64,000 nucleotides of DNA from Seonamhaeicola sp. (GCF_028281565.1 NZ_JANQJQ010000004.1:120754-184753), one strand, 5' to 3'; shown: positions 10,011 to 20,477, counted from the first letter of the stretch. Notes: generated by a model not told the origin, from the sequence alone. Program-made: numbers and translations.

Positions 10011-11231
10011 CTATTTCTCAAGATTAACAATTAAGGTATTAGTATCTAAAGTATTTTTTTTGTCACCACCAACCGGAACCAGATGGGTTGTTAACTTGTA
10101 TTTGCCTGCGGAAGGTTTCTGATCCAGTTTCAAACTGAATTCGAGATTGGCATACCCGGCCAATGCTTTTGTCCTAACTTCCTGAACTTTCTTGTCTTCA
10201 GCATCCACTAATCTCAATATAATGTCCCGGTCTTCATTAGCTTTATAACTTAAAGGAATTAGTAATGATTCTGAAGCTTTTAAATCGATCTGATGATTAT
10301 CAAAAAGTACCATTTCATGATACAATCCAATTTCAGATTCCAGCTTTGAGTCATTGGCTTTATTGACATCGATCAATTCATAGCCCCGAACCCAGTCATA
10401 ATACACTGTGTTTTTGGTATTATCAGCCAATTCTTCATCGGTTGGTAATGATATCCACGGGAACGGATAGGTTTCGTGCACCAAACGCATAAACATGGGT
10501 TTGTCCATAGGCTTATCCGTTATTTTATCATAGAACCTTTGGTGTTTTGGTTCCTGGTTGTCATAATAATAACTGGCCGATATTTCATCACGCCACCAGC
10601 CACCATACACGTGAAACTTTTTTGAGGATACTTCGTTATCTTCAAACCTTACCTGAGCAGCTCTATAATCGTGCCTTTTGCCATCACAATCGGTGTACCA
10701 ATAATGCGCATTGGAATGCATCCCACTTGCAAAATACTTACCTTGAAAATCGCCTTCACGACCAATAGATTCATGTATATCCCATTCCTGATGGTACCTA
10801 TCGCATCCTTTGGGCCCAACACCGCCGCCGCCTGAAAACCAGAACGTACAAGACATGGTTGTTGCCGCAGCTTTTACACGGCACTCATAATACCCCAGGT
10901 AAACGGCTTTCTTTGAAACCACCGCTGCTCCTTTTATATTAAATGTGCGGTTATCAACTATGGTGTCATTTTTCATCTTTTCCCCTTTAAGTTGAAGATA
11001 CCCGTCTGCAACGGATACCTGTGACCGCATAAACAACCCCGGGGCTCTTCCCTTCCAGGTGGGATGATGGTCTAACCATTTGGTGGTATCCAGTTCAGTG
11101 CCGTTAAACTCATCTGAAAAATCAGGATTCATTACCCAACGTTTACCCACGGGTGGTTTTGGTGGACCTGATTGTGTGTAAGCCATGCCTCCCAGGCATA
11201 GTGTTAATACTATAACAAGATATTTTTTCAT
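10011..11231 (-). CDS. GH16 endo-galactanase (agarase/porphyranase-like)
   Basis: This 406-aa protein has a signal peptide (ending near MAYTQ, residue 20). The catalytic domain is GH16 of the beta-bulge type: the signature EWDIHE at residues 149-154 gives ExDxxE, with E149 the likely nucleophile and E154 the acid/base. Upstream, NPDFSDEFNGTELDTTKW and GYYECRVKAAATTMSCTFWF match the conserved jelly-roll strands. About 100 C-terminal residues form a separate beta domain, perhaps carbohydrate-binding. Such enzymes cut internal beta-1,4 bonds in agar, porphyran or carrageenan. Neighbouring GH117 and sulfatases favour a sulfated agar-type substrate, but carrageenan-type activity cannot be excluded from sequence reading. 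Confidence 0.9.
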   Translation of the reverse strand: MKKYLVIVLTLCLGGMAYTQSGPPKPPVGKRWVMNPDFSDEFNGTELDTTKWLDHHPTWKGRAPGLFMRSQVSVADGYLQLKGEKMKNDTIVDNRTFNIKGAAVVSKKAVYLGYYECRVKAAATTMSCTFWFSGGGGVGPKGCDRYHQEWDIHESIGREGDFQGKYFASGMHSNAHYWYTDCDGKRHDYRAAQVRFEDNEVSSKKFHVYGGWWRDEISASYYYDNQEPKHQRFYDKITDKPMDKPMFMRLVHETYPFPWISLPTDEELADNTKNTVYYDWVRGYELIDVNKANDSKLESEIGLYHEMVLFDNHQIDLKASESLLIPLSYKANEDRDIILRLVDAEDKKVQEVRTKALAGYANLEFSLKLDQKPSAGKYKLTTHLVPVGGDKKNTLDTNTLIVNLEK

Positions 11232-11373
11232 AATCGAATTAATAAAGCAACAAGTTGCGCAAAAATCAATGCGATCATGGAACTATATGATTTAATATAT
11301 AGAATGAATGTTCTATTTAGGCTTTGTATAAACTTTCTATAGAAAAAATGGGATTATCAAAAGTTTCAATTAT

Positions 11374-12576
11374 TTATTTTATGATTCGAAAACCACCTTC
11401 AATTTTTTCAATCTTAGGTTTTACATAGGCATTATCTTTAATGATAGAGGTTCCATTGCCACCTCTGTCACTCACACCTTCCTTACTGGAACTATGGTAC
11501 ATGGCATTTTGGGAGATGACACTTCCCTTAAGATTTTTTGCTATAATGCCGTAAAACGGATAGGGGAATTCAAATTTGTATTCTTTTCTATTGTACCAAC
11601 CCCAAATCATATTACCGGTAACTGCTACTCCCTTTACATTTTCAAGCCAGATCTGGGAACAAGCATCGTCTTTGGCATCTACCCCGTTACTTCTAAACAA
11701 ATTTCCCGAAATGGTGTGGGCGGTTCCATTGGAAATTTTAATGCCCGGACCAAAGTTATGATCTACCGCACAACCCGTTATTTGCATAGAGTTAGAGCCG
11801 TTTAAATAAACACCTCCTGATTTATTCCACTCAATGCGATTAGCGGTAACCATAACGGAAGCCCCTCCAAAAAACTTTAAATCTTTAATCTCTTCCTCCG
11901 TTTTATCCGGATGTGGCTCTCCTCTTGCAAACAGACCGTAACCCTTGTTGGCAGTGAGTTGATTGTCAATAATCCAACCATCATAGCCTCCCGTAACATC
12001 CACACCATGTTCCTGGTTAAACATCAGGAGGCAACGACGCACCGAAAACACCCAGGAACGTTCCAAACGAATCCCGGAACCACTAAAATGCTGTATGCGG
12101 CAATCCTCTATATTGTTATGTTGCTCACTCCCTAAATGACGTGCATAAACCCCGTGCATACGCTTTCCTTGTCCTCTTCCATCAAGAGTTAAACCAATAA
12201 TTCGAATACCCCGATTACTGCCCAAATCAAGCAAAGCACGGGCATCACCCGATTGTGCTGTTAAAATAGTTTTACCAATATAATCTTTATCCTTTTGGTC
12301 CTTATTGGCATAGGCCCAGGCCGAGTAGCCTAACAGTGTAATATGGTTAGGAACTTTTACCGGATGGATTAGATAATTCCCATGTGGAAAATACACAGTG
12401 CCTTCTGACTTTGTAGCCGCTTCCATGGCTTTTAGTAACGCCGGCGTATCATCTGTCTTTCCGTCTCCTTTTGCCCCAAAGGATTTGATATTAAGATATG
12501 TGGATATACCGGAATCTTGTGAGGACATATGTATGCTCGCAAGTACAACTATAAGCAATAACCCTATTTTCTTCAT
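11374..12576 (-). CDS. Secreted pectate-lyase-3-type parallel beta-helix protein
   Basis: This 400-aa protein has a signal peptide (GLLLIVVLASIHMSSQ). It opens with NIKSFGAKGDGKTDDTPAL, the hallmark N-terminal segment of Pectate_lyase_3/GH28-like beta-helices. Repeated rungs follow (HNNIEDCRIQHFSGSGIRLE, NGSNSMQITGCAVDHNFGPG). It is probably a periplasmic or secreted glycoside hydrolase or lyase acting on the galactan target of this locus, but no catalytic residues could be assigned. It lies in the same-strand run between the sulfatase pair and GH16; the 142 bp to the GH16 gene may hold an internal promoter. True family unknown. Confidence 0.8.
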   Translation of the reverse strand: MKKIGLLLIVVLASIHMSSQDSGISTYLNIKSFGAKGDGKTDDTPALLKAMEAATKSEGTVYFPHGNYLIHPVKVPNHITLLGYSAWAYANKDQKDKDYIGKTILTAQSGDARALLDLGSNRGIRIIGLTLDGRGQGKRMHGVYARHLGSEQHNNIEDCRIQHFSGSGIRLERSWVFSVRRCLLMFNQEHGVDVTGGYDGWIIDNQLTANKGYGLFARGEPHPDKTEEEIKDLKFFGGASVMVTANRIEWNKSGGVYLNGSNSMQITGCAVDHNFGPGIKISNGTAHTISGNLFRSNGVDAKDDACSQIWLENVKGVAVTGNMIWGWYNRKEYKFEFPYPFYGIIAKNLKGSVISQNAMYHSSSKEGVSDRGGNGTSIIKDNAYVKPKIEKIEGGFRIIK

Positions 12577-12586
12577 TTTAACCCTT

Positions 12587-14419
12587 TTAAAGTTTCAACT
12601 TATAATCATGTGCCCCCGGGGCAAAATTGCTTCTGTATACCGTGGTTCCGGTTACATTACCGCCTTTTCCCCAGCCAACTTCAACTCTATTGTCTCCAAG
12701 CACAATGTTTATAAGCTTTTCTTTCATCTTCTCAGCTATTTTTTTGTACTTCTTATTGAATGCTAGATTATTAACCTCATGAGGATCCTTATTGGTATCA
12801 TATAAAGCAGGGTCTAATGCTTCATAAGAAGCCTTAAGTGCCCAATCCATATCCTTACCCCTGTTTTTATGCGGCCGTGTTTGCATTGAGAACACGTAAT
12901 CTTTTGTTCGGATAAAGGCTCTGGGCCCTGTAACGGCATGCGCTTCGCCAATGATATAATCTCTTTTTGCTGCTTTTCCCGAAACCACATCGGCCATATC
13001 CAATCCGTCTAAATATTCAAATTTTTCAGCTTTAAGATTGGCGCCTCCAGCCGCTAATATGGTTGGAGCTATATCTACAAATTCGGTATAATCCCTTACC
13101 ACTTTCCCTGCCGGAAATTTCTTTTTATCTGAAGAGACCACGATAATGGGATTGTGTGTATCGATTTCCCATGGGCTGAATTTTGACACGGATCCGTGAT
13201 CGTTTAATTTCCAACCATGATCACCTACCACGTACATCACCATCCAGGGCTGCTTATGTTTTTCGCTATAAGCTATAAAATCGTCAACAGCCTGTCCTAC
13301 CAAATCATCCCCATAGGCACAAAATGCGTAATAATCCTGAATCATAGCTTGCTTTTCGGCGTCTGTAAAATGATCGGTATAGCCATTCATGACTTGTTTC
13401 TTTTGTTGAGCCGGCATTGTTTTCAACTCGCTTTCATCAAACTCCGGCACTTTGTACTTGTGTTTTTTAAAGCGTTCCCTGTAGCTTGCAGGTGGTAATA
13501 CCGGCGTATGCGGAAAGTCATAGCCTATATGACAGAATAACGGTTTATTGGTATCTACACCATCAAATGTTCTGGAACCCGCTTTAAAGGTTTTGTTTTC
13601 ACTTTTAAGGAAATCCTCGAAAATTGAGGAGTAGTAACCATCTCTGGTTTTCCCTGCTTTTCTTGAACTGACGCCAGCTAAAATTCCGGATGAAAACTCG
13701 GTTTGTGGTCCTTTCTTTTTATTGTAATGCCTAAGAAGATCGTATTTTTCCATAGCATTTTTAGCGGTGCCGGCATACTTTGGAAACTCCTTTTCAAGTC
13801 GTTCCGATATGTATTCAAACGCGCCGTCTTCGGTTACAAAGAACTCCATACTTTTAAAGGGTTCTTTCAGCTTTTTACCGTCCATTTCATGAAACCAGTC
13901 TTTACCCCAACCGGTTAGCCCATCTTTTCTCAATTGCTTAAAGTTGATATCGGTTTGATATAATTCATGAGGTACGGCTCTCCCGTTTTTGATCGTCTTA
14001 ATTCTGACGCCTAATTTGCCTAAATGTACGGTTTGGTAGCCCAGGCTTTCCATTTGTTCCGGTAAGTAAGGCTCACAATGTTCGGCATTATTGTTATAAT
14101 ATTCAAACTCATAAACCCCTGAACGGAACGGATAACGACCGGAATGCATAGAGGTTCTGGACGGTGCGCAGCCCGCCGCCTGACAATAGGTATTGATAAA
14201 GGTTGTGCCCATTTCAGTTAATCTGTCGGCCTGTGGGGATTCTACGTATCCCAATTCACTGTTCTCCCGGCCGTGAAGCATTTTATTAAAGGCCTGAATG
14301 GCATCATACCTGTGGTCATCTGTTAGAACCCAAAGGATATTAGGCTGTTGCTCCTGTGCGTAACTGAATTTTAATGATCCCACTAAAAATAGTGCTATAA
14401 CAGCAATTTTGTTTTTCAT
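12587..14419 (-). CDS. S1-family sulfatase (paralog of the gene at 14646)
   Basis: I chose the start at 14419 ([14 protein letters not shown]), which gives a clean signal peptide and 610 aa; the frame is open 18 codons further upstream without signal character. Metal-binding Asp pair in [10 protein letters not shown] (D34, D35); formylglycine motif CAPSR with C84; second metal site in [12 protein letters not shown]; the [11 protein letters not shown] segment carries substrate-site residues. It is a periplasmic sulfate-ester hydrolase. It has exactly the length of the next sulfatase (14646-16478) and the same last residues ([14 protein letters not shown]), showing a tandem duplication. Substrate regiochemistry cannot be read from the sequence. 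Confidence 0.95.
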   Translation of the reverse strand: MKNKIAVIALFLVGSLKFSYAQEQQPNILWVLTDDHRYDAIQAFNKMLHGRENSELGYVESPQADRLTEMGTTFINTYCQAAGCAPSRTSMHSGRYPFRSGVYEFEYYNNNAEHCEPYLPEQMESLGYQTVHLGKLGVRIKTIKNGRAVPHELYQTDINFKQLRKDGLTGWGKDWFHEMDGKKLKEPFKSMEFFVTEDGAFEYISERLEKEFPKYAGTAKNAMEKYDLLRHYNKKKGPQTEFSSGILAGVSSRKAGKTRDGYYSSIFEDFLKSENKTFKAGSRTFDGVDTNKPLFCHIGYDFPHTPVLPPASYRERFKKHKYKVPEFDESELKTMPAQQKKQVMNGYTDHFTDAEKQAMIQDYYAFCAYGDDLVGQAVDDFIAYSEKHKQPWMVMYVVGDHGWKLNDHGSVSKFSPWEIDTHNPIIVVSSDKKKFPAGKVVRDYTEFVDIAPTILAAGGANLKAEKFEYLDGLDMADVVSGKAAKRDYIIGEAHAVTGPRAFIRTKDYVFSMQTRPHKNRGKDMDWALKASYEALDPALYDTNKDPHEVNNLAFNKKYKKIAEKMKEKLINIVLGDNRVEVGWGKGGNVTGTTVYRSNFAPGAHDYKLKL

Positions 14420-14466
14420 TATACTTGTTTTATATATTTGTTTTAACTCATCTAAAAAATCAAAAG

Positions 14467-14583
14467 TTGTCAACCTGAACTTGCCTGTGCTGAACTTGTT
14501 TCAGTATTTCAGGTTCTCATAATCATAGCAGTAATTAAAAGACGAGATTCTGAATCAACACTTCGACTGCGCTCAGTGTGACA
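14467..14583. repeat. Two dispersed palindromic elements between the sulfatase paralogs
   Basis: Bases 14467-14515 read, on the minus strand, as a hairpin built from CCTGAA...TTCAGG arms followed by TTGACA. Bases 14561-14583 hold CTTCGACTGCGCTCAGTG followed by TGACA. Both match the family of short hairpins ending in TGACA seen elsewhere in the window (18781, 32916, 33098, 33133, 40609). They lie in the 226-bp gap between two sulfatase genes and hold no gene. Confidence 0.65.
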
Positions 14584-14645
14584 CGCCCAATGTAACAGTT
14601 CGGAAGAACAAAATGTTAGTCTTTTAGGCAATCCTCTTACTAGTT

Positions 14646-16478
14646 TCAAAGCTTCAGTTTATAATCATGGGCTCCGGGGGCAAAATTGCTACGGAAAATT
14701 TTGGTTCCTTCTCCCCATCTTCCCCAGTTAATCTCAACACGATTATCTCCCAGAACAATGTTCAATAATTTGTCTTTCATCTTTTGGGCTACTTTTTGAT
14801 ATTTCTTATCGAAAGCCACATTATTGATCTCTCCGGGATCTTTTTTTGAATCATATAATGCAGGATCTAGGTCTTCCCATGAAGCGGATAAGGCCCATGT
14901 CATGTTTTCACCTTCCTTTCTTGAAGGCCTGGTTTTTAAAGACAGTACATAATCCTTAGTTCTAATAAAGGCTCTGGGACCTATAACCGCATGTGTTTCC
15001 CCAACAATGTAATCTCTTATCGGTGCTTCTTTTGAAACGGTTTTTGCTAAATCCAAACCATCCAGATAGGCAAATCTTTTATCCGATAAATCAGCTCCCG
15101 CCGCCCCCAAAGCCGTAGGGGCTATATCAACAAATTCAGTAAACTCCCTTACTATTTTTCCAGCCGGGAATTTCTTTTTATCCGAAGACACCACAATCAT
15201 AGGGTTATGGGTATCCCATTCCCAGGGTGTGAATTTTGAAGTGGCCCCATGTTCATTTAACTTCCATCCATGATCGCCGCATACATAAATAATCATCCAG
15301 GGTTGGTTATGTTTTTCGCTATAAGCAATAAAATCGTTGGCTGCTTTCCCTACCAGTCTATCTCCATAAGCACAAAAGGCATAGTAATCCTGGATCATTT
15401 TCTGCAATTCCTCTTCACTCATATGATCCGTATATTTATTATTGAGAAGTCTTTTCACCTGCTCAGAAACACCCTGCAACTCCTTATCAGTTACTTTTGG
15501 TATGTTGTAAGTATGTTTTTGAAACCGCTCGCGGTAATCTGCCGGCGGTAACACTGGTGTGTGCGGAAAATCGAATCCGATATGAGCAAAGACCGGCTTT
15601 GAAGGGTCAACCCCTGTAAACTTTAATTTCCCTGCATGGAATGGCTGATTTTCATTAATTAGGTATTCATTCAAGAAATGCGCGTAGTAACCATCCCTTG
15701 TTTTTCCAGCCGGTTGCGGGCTCACCCCTGAAATTATCATGCCTTTTGAAATAGATTCTTTTGTCCCTTTTTTATAGTGCCTTATCAAATCATACTTCTT
15801 TGTAAGCTCTTCTGCAACAGCTTTATATTCTTTTCGTTGGGCTATTAACTCATCACAAACATATTCAAATTTGCCTTCCGGAGTGACAAACAACTCCACC
15901 CTATTCACCGGTGGATCAAGCGGTTTTCCATCTATTTCTCTAATACTTCCATAGCAATAATCCGTTAAGCCTTCAAAACCTAATCTCCTGAAATCCATAT
16001 CGGTTTGATATACTTTATGGGCTTTTGCTTTTCCGGTTTCGGTCAACCCTTTAAGTCTGTAACCTAGTTTACCAACATGAAATGTTTGATACCCCATTGT
16101 CGCCAATTGCTCCGGTAGCGAAGGCTTCATATGTTCGGCGACATTGTTATGCCATTCAAATTCATAAATCCCTGACCTAAAAGTATAGCGGCCCTGATGC
16201 ATTACCGCGCGAGATGGCGCACACCCTGATGCCTGGCAGTAGGTATTTATGAAGGTGGTCCCCTGAGCAGCAAGCTTGTCTACTTCGGGCGATTCAATAT
16301 AACCGAGCTTACTCATCTCCTGACCGTCGATAGCTTTGTTAAAGGTTTTTACTGAGTCGTATCTTTGGTCGTCCGTCAGTATAAACAGGATATTGGGCTG
16401 TTGCTGCTGAGCCAACATTGGTACCTTACCAACCATTAGTAAAGCTATGATCAGCCACGTGATTTTGTTATTGTTCAT
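14646..16478 (-). CDS. S1-family sulfatase (paralog of the gene at 12587)
   Basis: This 610-aa protein has a signal peptide (LIIALLMVGKVPMLAQ). Sulfatase motifs: ILTDDQRYD (D36, D37), formylglycine motif CAPSR with C86 in QASGCAPSRAVMHQGRYTFRSG, and [12 protein letters not shown]. It can be aligned over its full length with the sulfatase encoded just downstream (12587-14419) and ends in the same residues. The pair probably removes sulfate from different positions or from residues in different contexts of the same polysaccharide. It belongs to the minus-strand enzyme run, between a GH-like gene (33-bp gap) and its paralog. Confidence 0.95.
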   Translation of the reverse strand: MNNNKITWLIIALLMVGKVPMLAQQQQPNILFILTDDQRYDSVKTFNKAIDGQEMSKLGYIESPEVDKLAAQGTTFINTYCQASGCAPSRAVMHQGRYTFRSGIYEFEWHNNVAEHMKPSLPEQLATMGYQTFHVGKLGYRLKGLTETGKAKAHKVYQTDMDFRRLGFEGLTDYCYGSIREIDGKPLDPPVNRVELFVTPEGKFEYVCDELIAQRKEYKAVAEELTKKYDLIRHYKKGTKESISKGMIISGVSPQPAGKTRDGYYAHFLNEYLINENQPFHAGKLKFTGVDPSKPVFAHIGFDFPHTPVLPPADYRERFQKHTYNIPKVTDKELQGVSEQVKRLLNNKYTDHMSEEELQKMIQDYYAFCAYGDRLVGKAANDFIAYSEKHNQPWMIIYVCGDHGWKLNEHGATSKFTPWEWDTHNPMIVVSSDKKKFPAGKIVREFTEFVDIAPTALGAAGADLSDKRFAYLDGLDLAKTVSKEAPIRDYIVGETHAVIGPRAFIRTKDYVLSLKTRPSRKEGENMTWALSASWEDLDPALYDSKKDPGEINNVAFDKKYQKVAQKMKDKLLNIVLGDNRVEINWGRWGEGTKIFRSNFAPGAHDYKLKL

Positions 16479-16511
16479 AGTATATTTAGTGTTATCAGTT
16501 GTTTATAAATC

Positions 16512-18674
16512 TTAAAATTTTACAGCTTCTGCTATTTCAATGTCTTTTAGCACACGCGGATAATACATCTCCCATGAAAATTTAAATGACCTGATATGGA
16601 GTAGCGACACTTCCTGATATTGTTGTGTTGAATCTACAAGGCCCAACCAGTGTTTTGAGGCGTTCCTGAGATAGTCAATAGCCTTGTCCTTTTTTTCCTG
16701 ACTTTTGGTTTTGACGGCTTCATCTAAATAAATACCTGCCCTGAGCTTGTCGGCAAAATACAGGCTCAGGTTAGCCCATGCTTTGACATCGTTTCGTTCT
16801 ATATTGAAATTAGCAATGTCTTTTACGGGTTGTCCTTTCATTTTTTCGCACAACTCCAGGATCTTCAATCCGTTTTGCTCCATTTCTTCGGCAATTTCAA
16901 GTGGTGTCACAAGTTCTTCGGAAATGGGCTTGCCTTCTAATTTGAGATTATTGTAGTCATCAATATTGAGGTAGAGTGGATCCAACGTTTCATGGGTAAT
17001 CATTTCATCTATCCGAATAAACGCATCTTCGGCCTCTTTGTAATTTCTGTAAAGTTGTTTCCCGTTAAGGAAGCCTTCGCTGTAAATGGTAAAGTCCCAG
17101 GTGCCTTTGTAGAATGTTGAAAACCACAAGGGCATTTCACTGCCTAACTGCAAAGCTTTAAACAAGGGTTCGCCAACGGCATCGCCATAGCGGTGTTTAA
17201 AATTCTGAATAAAATAATCGTCACTGGTATTGGGGTTGTACATTAAGCGTCCCCACATTTGGTAGAATTCCCAATCCTTTTCATAGGCATATGTCCAATT
17301 ATAATTACTATCGGGACTCATGCGATATTCCTTAGCCGGAATATAGGTTTCAGACCCTATAAAATAACCCATAGTGATATCCGGAAAATCATTCACTTTA
17401 ATATGCTCTTTGATGAATTCCGTATGGCCCCAATTCAGCATAATGAAGTCCTCGTTACGCATCATCCAGGCCATTTTGTAATTGGATGGTTTGGGGTTCC
17501 AATATTGATCCGACACCTTCCCGCCATGGGTAATGGCCAGGTTGGGTGTGGAATGTCCATGGGACCAGTTAAACTTGAATTCCATGATTATAGGTCCTTC
17601 AGTTCCTGTATAAGACTCTATGTATTCCCGAGCAATCTCAGGCTCTACTTTAAAGGGTGCACGATGTATAAATTTCACTTTACGATTGGCATTTTTCATG
17701 CCTGCCACAAAGGTGTTTTTCACCCATTTCATGGCATCTTCCATGGGCATTTGCATCCGCTCGCCTATACTTACGCCCAGGCCGGTTAAATTAGGATATT
17801 CATTAATGGTCTGGGTAATGGTTTCCCTCATGTAATCCACAATCACCCGGGAGGTGTCTGCCGGGGTAAATCCGTAGTGCCACTCCAAATCGTCCTTATA
17901 GTTGGCTACGTTGTGAGTTTCAGTCAATCCAGGCGAAGTAATGATATTCCAGTTTACAATATAGGTTTCAATGCTTCGGTCTTTAGCCATTTTAAATAGG
18001 GTGCGCCAGAAGGTTTGCCAATCCTTAAACTCCTGACCTGTGAACTGAGTGGCCTCAGGAAATTTTTCGGGTTGGATCATAAAGGTGAATGGATGCAAAT
18101 TCCACAGAGTCAAGGCATTTAACCTGTTCTCTGCCATCATATCTAAATAGCCTTTCCAGAACACCGTATCCTTGACCGTTTTCATATGAAGATGCAGCGA
18201 CTCACCAATTCGATAGGAGGACCAGGGTAAATTAAACTTAACTGCCCTGAAGGAGAAATGCGGGTTTTCCGTTTTCTCTTTAAATTTTGAGTTTAGACCA
18301 TAAAGTTTAAGCTGGTCTTTTAATTCTAAAATCCCGTACATGAGTCCGGCATCATCAGAGGCCACCAAATAGGTATCGTTATCTTTAGTTATGATCTGAA
18401 AGCCTTCCGATTTAATATCAGCGACCTTAAGCTTAAACTTTTTTATCCAGGATTTATCATTTTCGGTATGGAGTAAAATGATCTTTGAATCTAAGGCTTT
18501 AGCCTTTTTTACCGCTTCAAGATTAAATTTTGAAAAGCTGATTTCAGTGGCCAGCTTTTCCAGGGCTATTTTAGTGATTTCGGATTCCGAAGACCTAAAG
18601 ACGCCCCCGGACTGTGCATTCACAACCCAACAGAAACACCCGGCAACTATTAAAATCAAACTTTTTAAATTCAT
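16512..18674 (-). CDS. Large secreted GH-like protein (GH67/GH20-type N-domain, family unknown)
   Basis: This 720-aa protein starts at MNLKSLILIVAG (18674), with a signal peptide ending near VVNAQ; an ATG three codons earlier is possible. Residues 25-130 look like the alpha/beta N-terminal domain found before the barrel in GH67, GH115 and GH20 enzymes (TKDNDTYLVASDDAGLMYGILEL). The following region has TIM-barrel features: YLDMMAENRLNALTLWNLHP, NLTGLGVSIGERM, and conserved acidic residues in GPIIMEFKFNWSHGH. The C-terminus is helical. It is probably a periplasmic exo-glycosidase acting on a desulfated or sulfated oligosaccharide. It lies between two sulfatase genes in the operon. I cannot assign it to an established family. 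Confidence 0.75.
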   Translation of the reverse strand: MNLKSLILIVAGCFCWVVNAQSGGVFRSSESEITKIALEKLATEISFSKFNLEAVKKAKALDSKIILLHTENDKSWIKKFKLKVADIKSEGFQIITKDNDTYLVASDDAGLMYGILELKDQLKLYGLNSKFKEKTENPHFSFRAVKFNLPWSSYRIGESLHLHMKTVKDTVFWKGYLDMMAENRLNALTLWNLHPFTFMIQPEKFPEATQFTGQEFKDWQTFWRTLFKMAKDRSIETYIVNWNIITSPGLTETHNVANYKDDLEWHYGFTPADTSRVIVDYMRETITQTINEYPNLTGLGVSIGERMQMPMEDAMKWVKNTFVAGMKNANRKVKFIHRAPFKVEPEIAREYIESYTGTEGPIIMEFKFNWSHGHSTPNLAITHGGKVSDQYWNPKPSNYKMAWMMRNEDFIMLNWGHTEFIKEHIKVNDFPDITMGYFIGSETYIPAKEYRMSPDSNYNWTYAYEKDWEFYQMWGRLMYNPNTSDDYFIQNFKHRYGDAVGEPLFKALQLGSEMPLWFSTFYKGTWDFTIYSEGFLNGKQLYRNYKEAEDAFIRIDEMITHETLDPLYLNIDDYNNLKLEGKPISEELVTPLEIAEEMEQNGLKILELCEKMKGQPVKDIANFNIERNDVKAWANLSLYFADKLRAGIYLDEAVKTKSQEKKDKAIDYLRNASKHWLGLVDSTQQYQEVSLLHIRSFKFSWEMYYPRVLKDIEIAEAVKF

Positions 18675-18780
18675 TGGTCTCAATCCTTAGTTAAAACTAT
18701 GCTCTTCTAGTACAAGATTTTCAGCTTCTACAATTTTTATACTCATTTCGTTTTTTCGCATTCCAATTATCCTGTTATGG

Positions 18781-18820
18781 ATTCCTGCCTTCGCAGGAAT
18801 GACAACAATTTCATTGTTGT
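18781..18820. repeat. Palindromic dispersed repeat and second hairpin in a 192-bp gap
   Basis: Perfect 8-bp arms ATTCCTGC (18781-18788) and GCAGGAAT (18793-18800) with a 4-nt loop are followed by GACA. An ACAACAAT/ATTGTTGT hairpin follows directly (18802-18820). The first hairpin is identical to the one at 32916 and nearly its complement at 32966. It lies between the sulfatase ending at 18867 and the GH-like gene starting at 18674. It could work as a transcript stabiliser or weak terminator, or be purely a mobile repeat. Confidence 0.7.
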
Positions 18821-18866
18821 TAAAAGCCTATAAACTTTATGCCCATGGTGCTTGTGTTTATTACTA

Positions 18867-20477
18867 TTAATTATTCCTAACTAATGGGTCAACCTTACCA
18901 ATACCGCCTTTCGGGGCATCATGTGCTGTGGCATGCTGATCAAATCTCGGAACGATCTTTTTTAGCTTATCACGTTCTTGCCTATGGGCTTCAGACACTA
19001 AGCTCCAGTCTTTGATCTTTGGAAAACTGATCAAATCATCCGGGTATTCGCTGACATCATACCAAACATTGTTACCGTCTTTCATTACCAGATCACCACG
19101 AATAATGGTTGTTTCTTTATGATATCCGTATACCCATTCCCGGTGTTTTAGTTTACCGGTTGTTAAGAAAGGTACTAAACTTTCGCCATTAATTTCATAA
19201 GACTCCGGAATGGTAATACCGCCTAAATCGGCAATGGTTGGTATTAAATCAGACATATTTGCCAAGACATCCTGAGCGCCTTTTTTAGTCAGGTTCATTC
19301 CGGGAGCGTATATAATTAATGGTACATGGGTTCCTTTTTGCGATACCGGACTCGACTTACCATAACCACTGGTTCCGTTATCGGCGCAAAAGATAAAAAT
19401 GGTGTTGTTTTCAATACCCAATTCTTTGAATTTATTAAGGTATTGCCACACCTGATAGTCTAAATAATTAACATGTGTATGAATGCCGCTTTCGGTAATG
19501 GTTCCGTAAGTATTATAATCCCCGTTATCTCCGGTTACTTTAGGAGTTACCCGAGTATATTTTTTACCATCCCAACTGATTTTAGGCGTTCCGGGCCATT
19601 TATTCCCTGATGACGGATTTAAAAAGTCCCAGGCATCATGTCCTAAGTGACTGGTGTGATATACAAAAAACGGCTTTCCTTCTTTAGCCTTTCTTTCCAT
19701 AAATTCAAAAGTAAATTCCAACTCCACATCCGGTCCATAGGTGTGCAATCCATAGCGCTTTTTGGATTCCTTAGTATTAGGCCACCATTCCAATCGTTTG
19801 GAGGATGACGGGTGATTCATCAATTGCACATGGGGCTTCCAGTACCACCCGGATTGCACATAGCTTTTTTTATGGATGGGCTTATTGGTATCGGCATTAA
19901 ATATGATTTTCTTGCCATCCACTTTTCTCATTTCCAATCTAAAATCCGTAGTATGAATCGGTGTATTATAGGAACCTTCCCCTGGAGTGAAACAACCTTC
20001 GTCAAATGGAAATCCGTCAATTTTCATTTGGGTTTTTCCCGCCCAAAACGTAGCATACCCACCTGCTTTGGCCACATGGACTATGGAGTGCGGCGAGCTG
20101 TCATATAAATTCCAGGTTCCTTTGCCGTTTGGTGCTTTTCCCTTGTCTTTATTATGCCACCATTTGTGTAAATGTGCATAACGCCCCGTCATCATCATGG
20201 CTCTACTGGGGCCACAAACCGTAGAGGCCCAGGCTGTTTTAACATAACACCCTGCTTCGGCAATTTTATCCAGTACCGGGGTTTGGGCTTTATATTTTAA
20301 ATCGGAAGTATCCCCGCCTTTTGGCGGACTCCAAACGGTTGATCCGTAAATGGGCAATTCCCTCGCACTGATATCATCTGCAAAAAGCAGAACAATATTC
20401 GGTTGTTTTTGGGCAAATCCAAATGCCGTTGAAAAGGCTATAACTAATGCTATGTAATATGTTTTAATAGTCTTCAT
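18867..20477 (-). CDS. S1-family sulfatase
   Basis: This 536-aa protein has a signal peptide (ALVIAFSTAFGFAQ). Conserved sulfatase features: LLFADDIS (D34, D35), formylglycine motif CGPSR with C88 in the WASTVCGPSRAMMMTGRYAH context, and FCADNGTSGYGKSSPVSQKGTHVP for the second metal site. It is clearly different from the 610-aa pair and probably belongs to another S1 subfamily, so it should desulfate another position. It lies between the remnant BNR protein gene (64-bp gap) and the 720-aa GH-like gene. Confidence 0.95.
   Translation of the reverse strand: MKTIKTYYIALVIAFSTAFGFAQKQPNIVLLFADDISARELPIYGSTVWSPPKGGDTSDLKYKAQTPVLDKIAEAGCYVKTAWASTVCGPSRAMMMTGRYAHLHKWWHNKDKGKAPNGKGTWNLYDSSPHSIVHVAKAGGYATFWAGKTQMKIDGFPFDEGCFTPGEGSYNTPIHTTDFRLEMRKVDGKKIIFNADTNKPIHKKSYVQSGWYWKPHVQLMNHPSSSKRLEWWPNTKESKKRYGLHTYGPDVELEFTFEFMERKAKEGKPFFVYHTSHLGHDAWDFLNPSSGNKWPGTPKISWDGKKYTRVTPKVTGDNGDYNTYGTITESGIHTHVNYLDYQVWQYLNKFKELGIENNTIFIFCADNGTSGYGKSSPVSQKGTHVPLIIYAPGMNLTKKGAQDVLANMSDLIPTIADLGGITIPESYEINGESLVPFLTTGKLKHREWVYGYHKETTIIRGDLVMKDGNNVWYDVSEYPDDLISFPKIKDWSLVSEAHRQERDKLKKIVPRFDQHATAHDAPKGGIGKVDPLVRNN

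Noticed and set aside
17259..17789. Long open frame opposite the 720-aa GH-like gene
   Set aside because: It is fully inside a well-supported secreted protein gene on the other strand and its translation has no family features or signal peptide.
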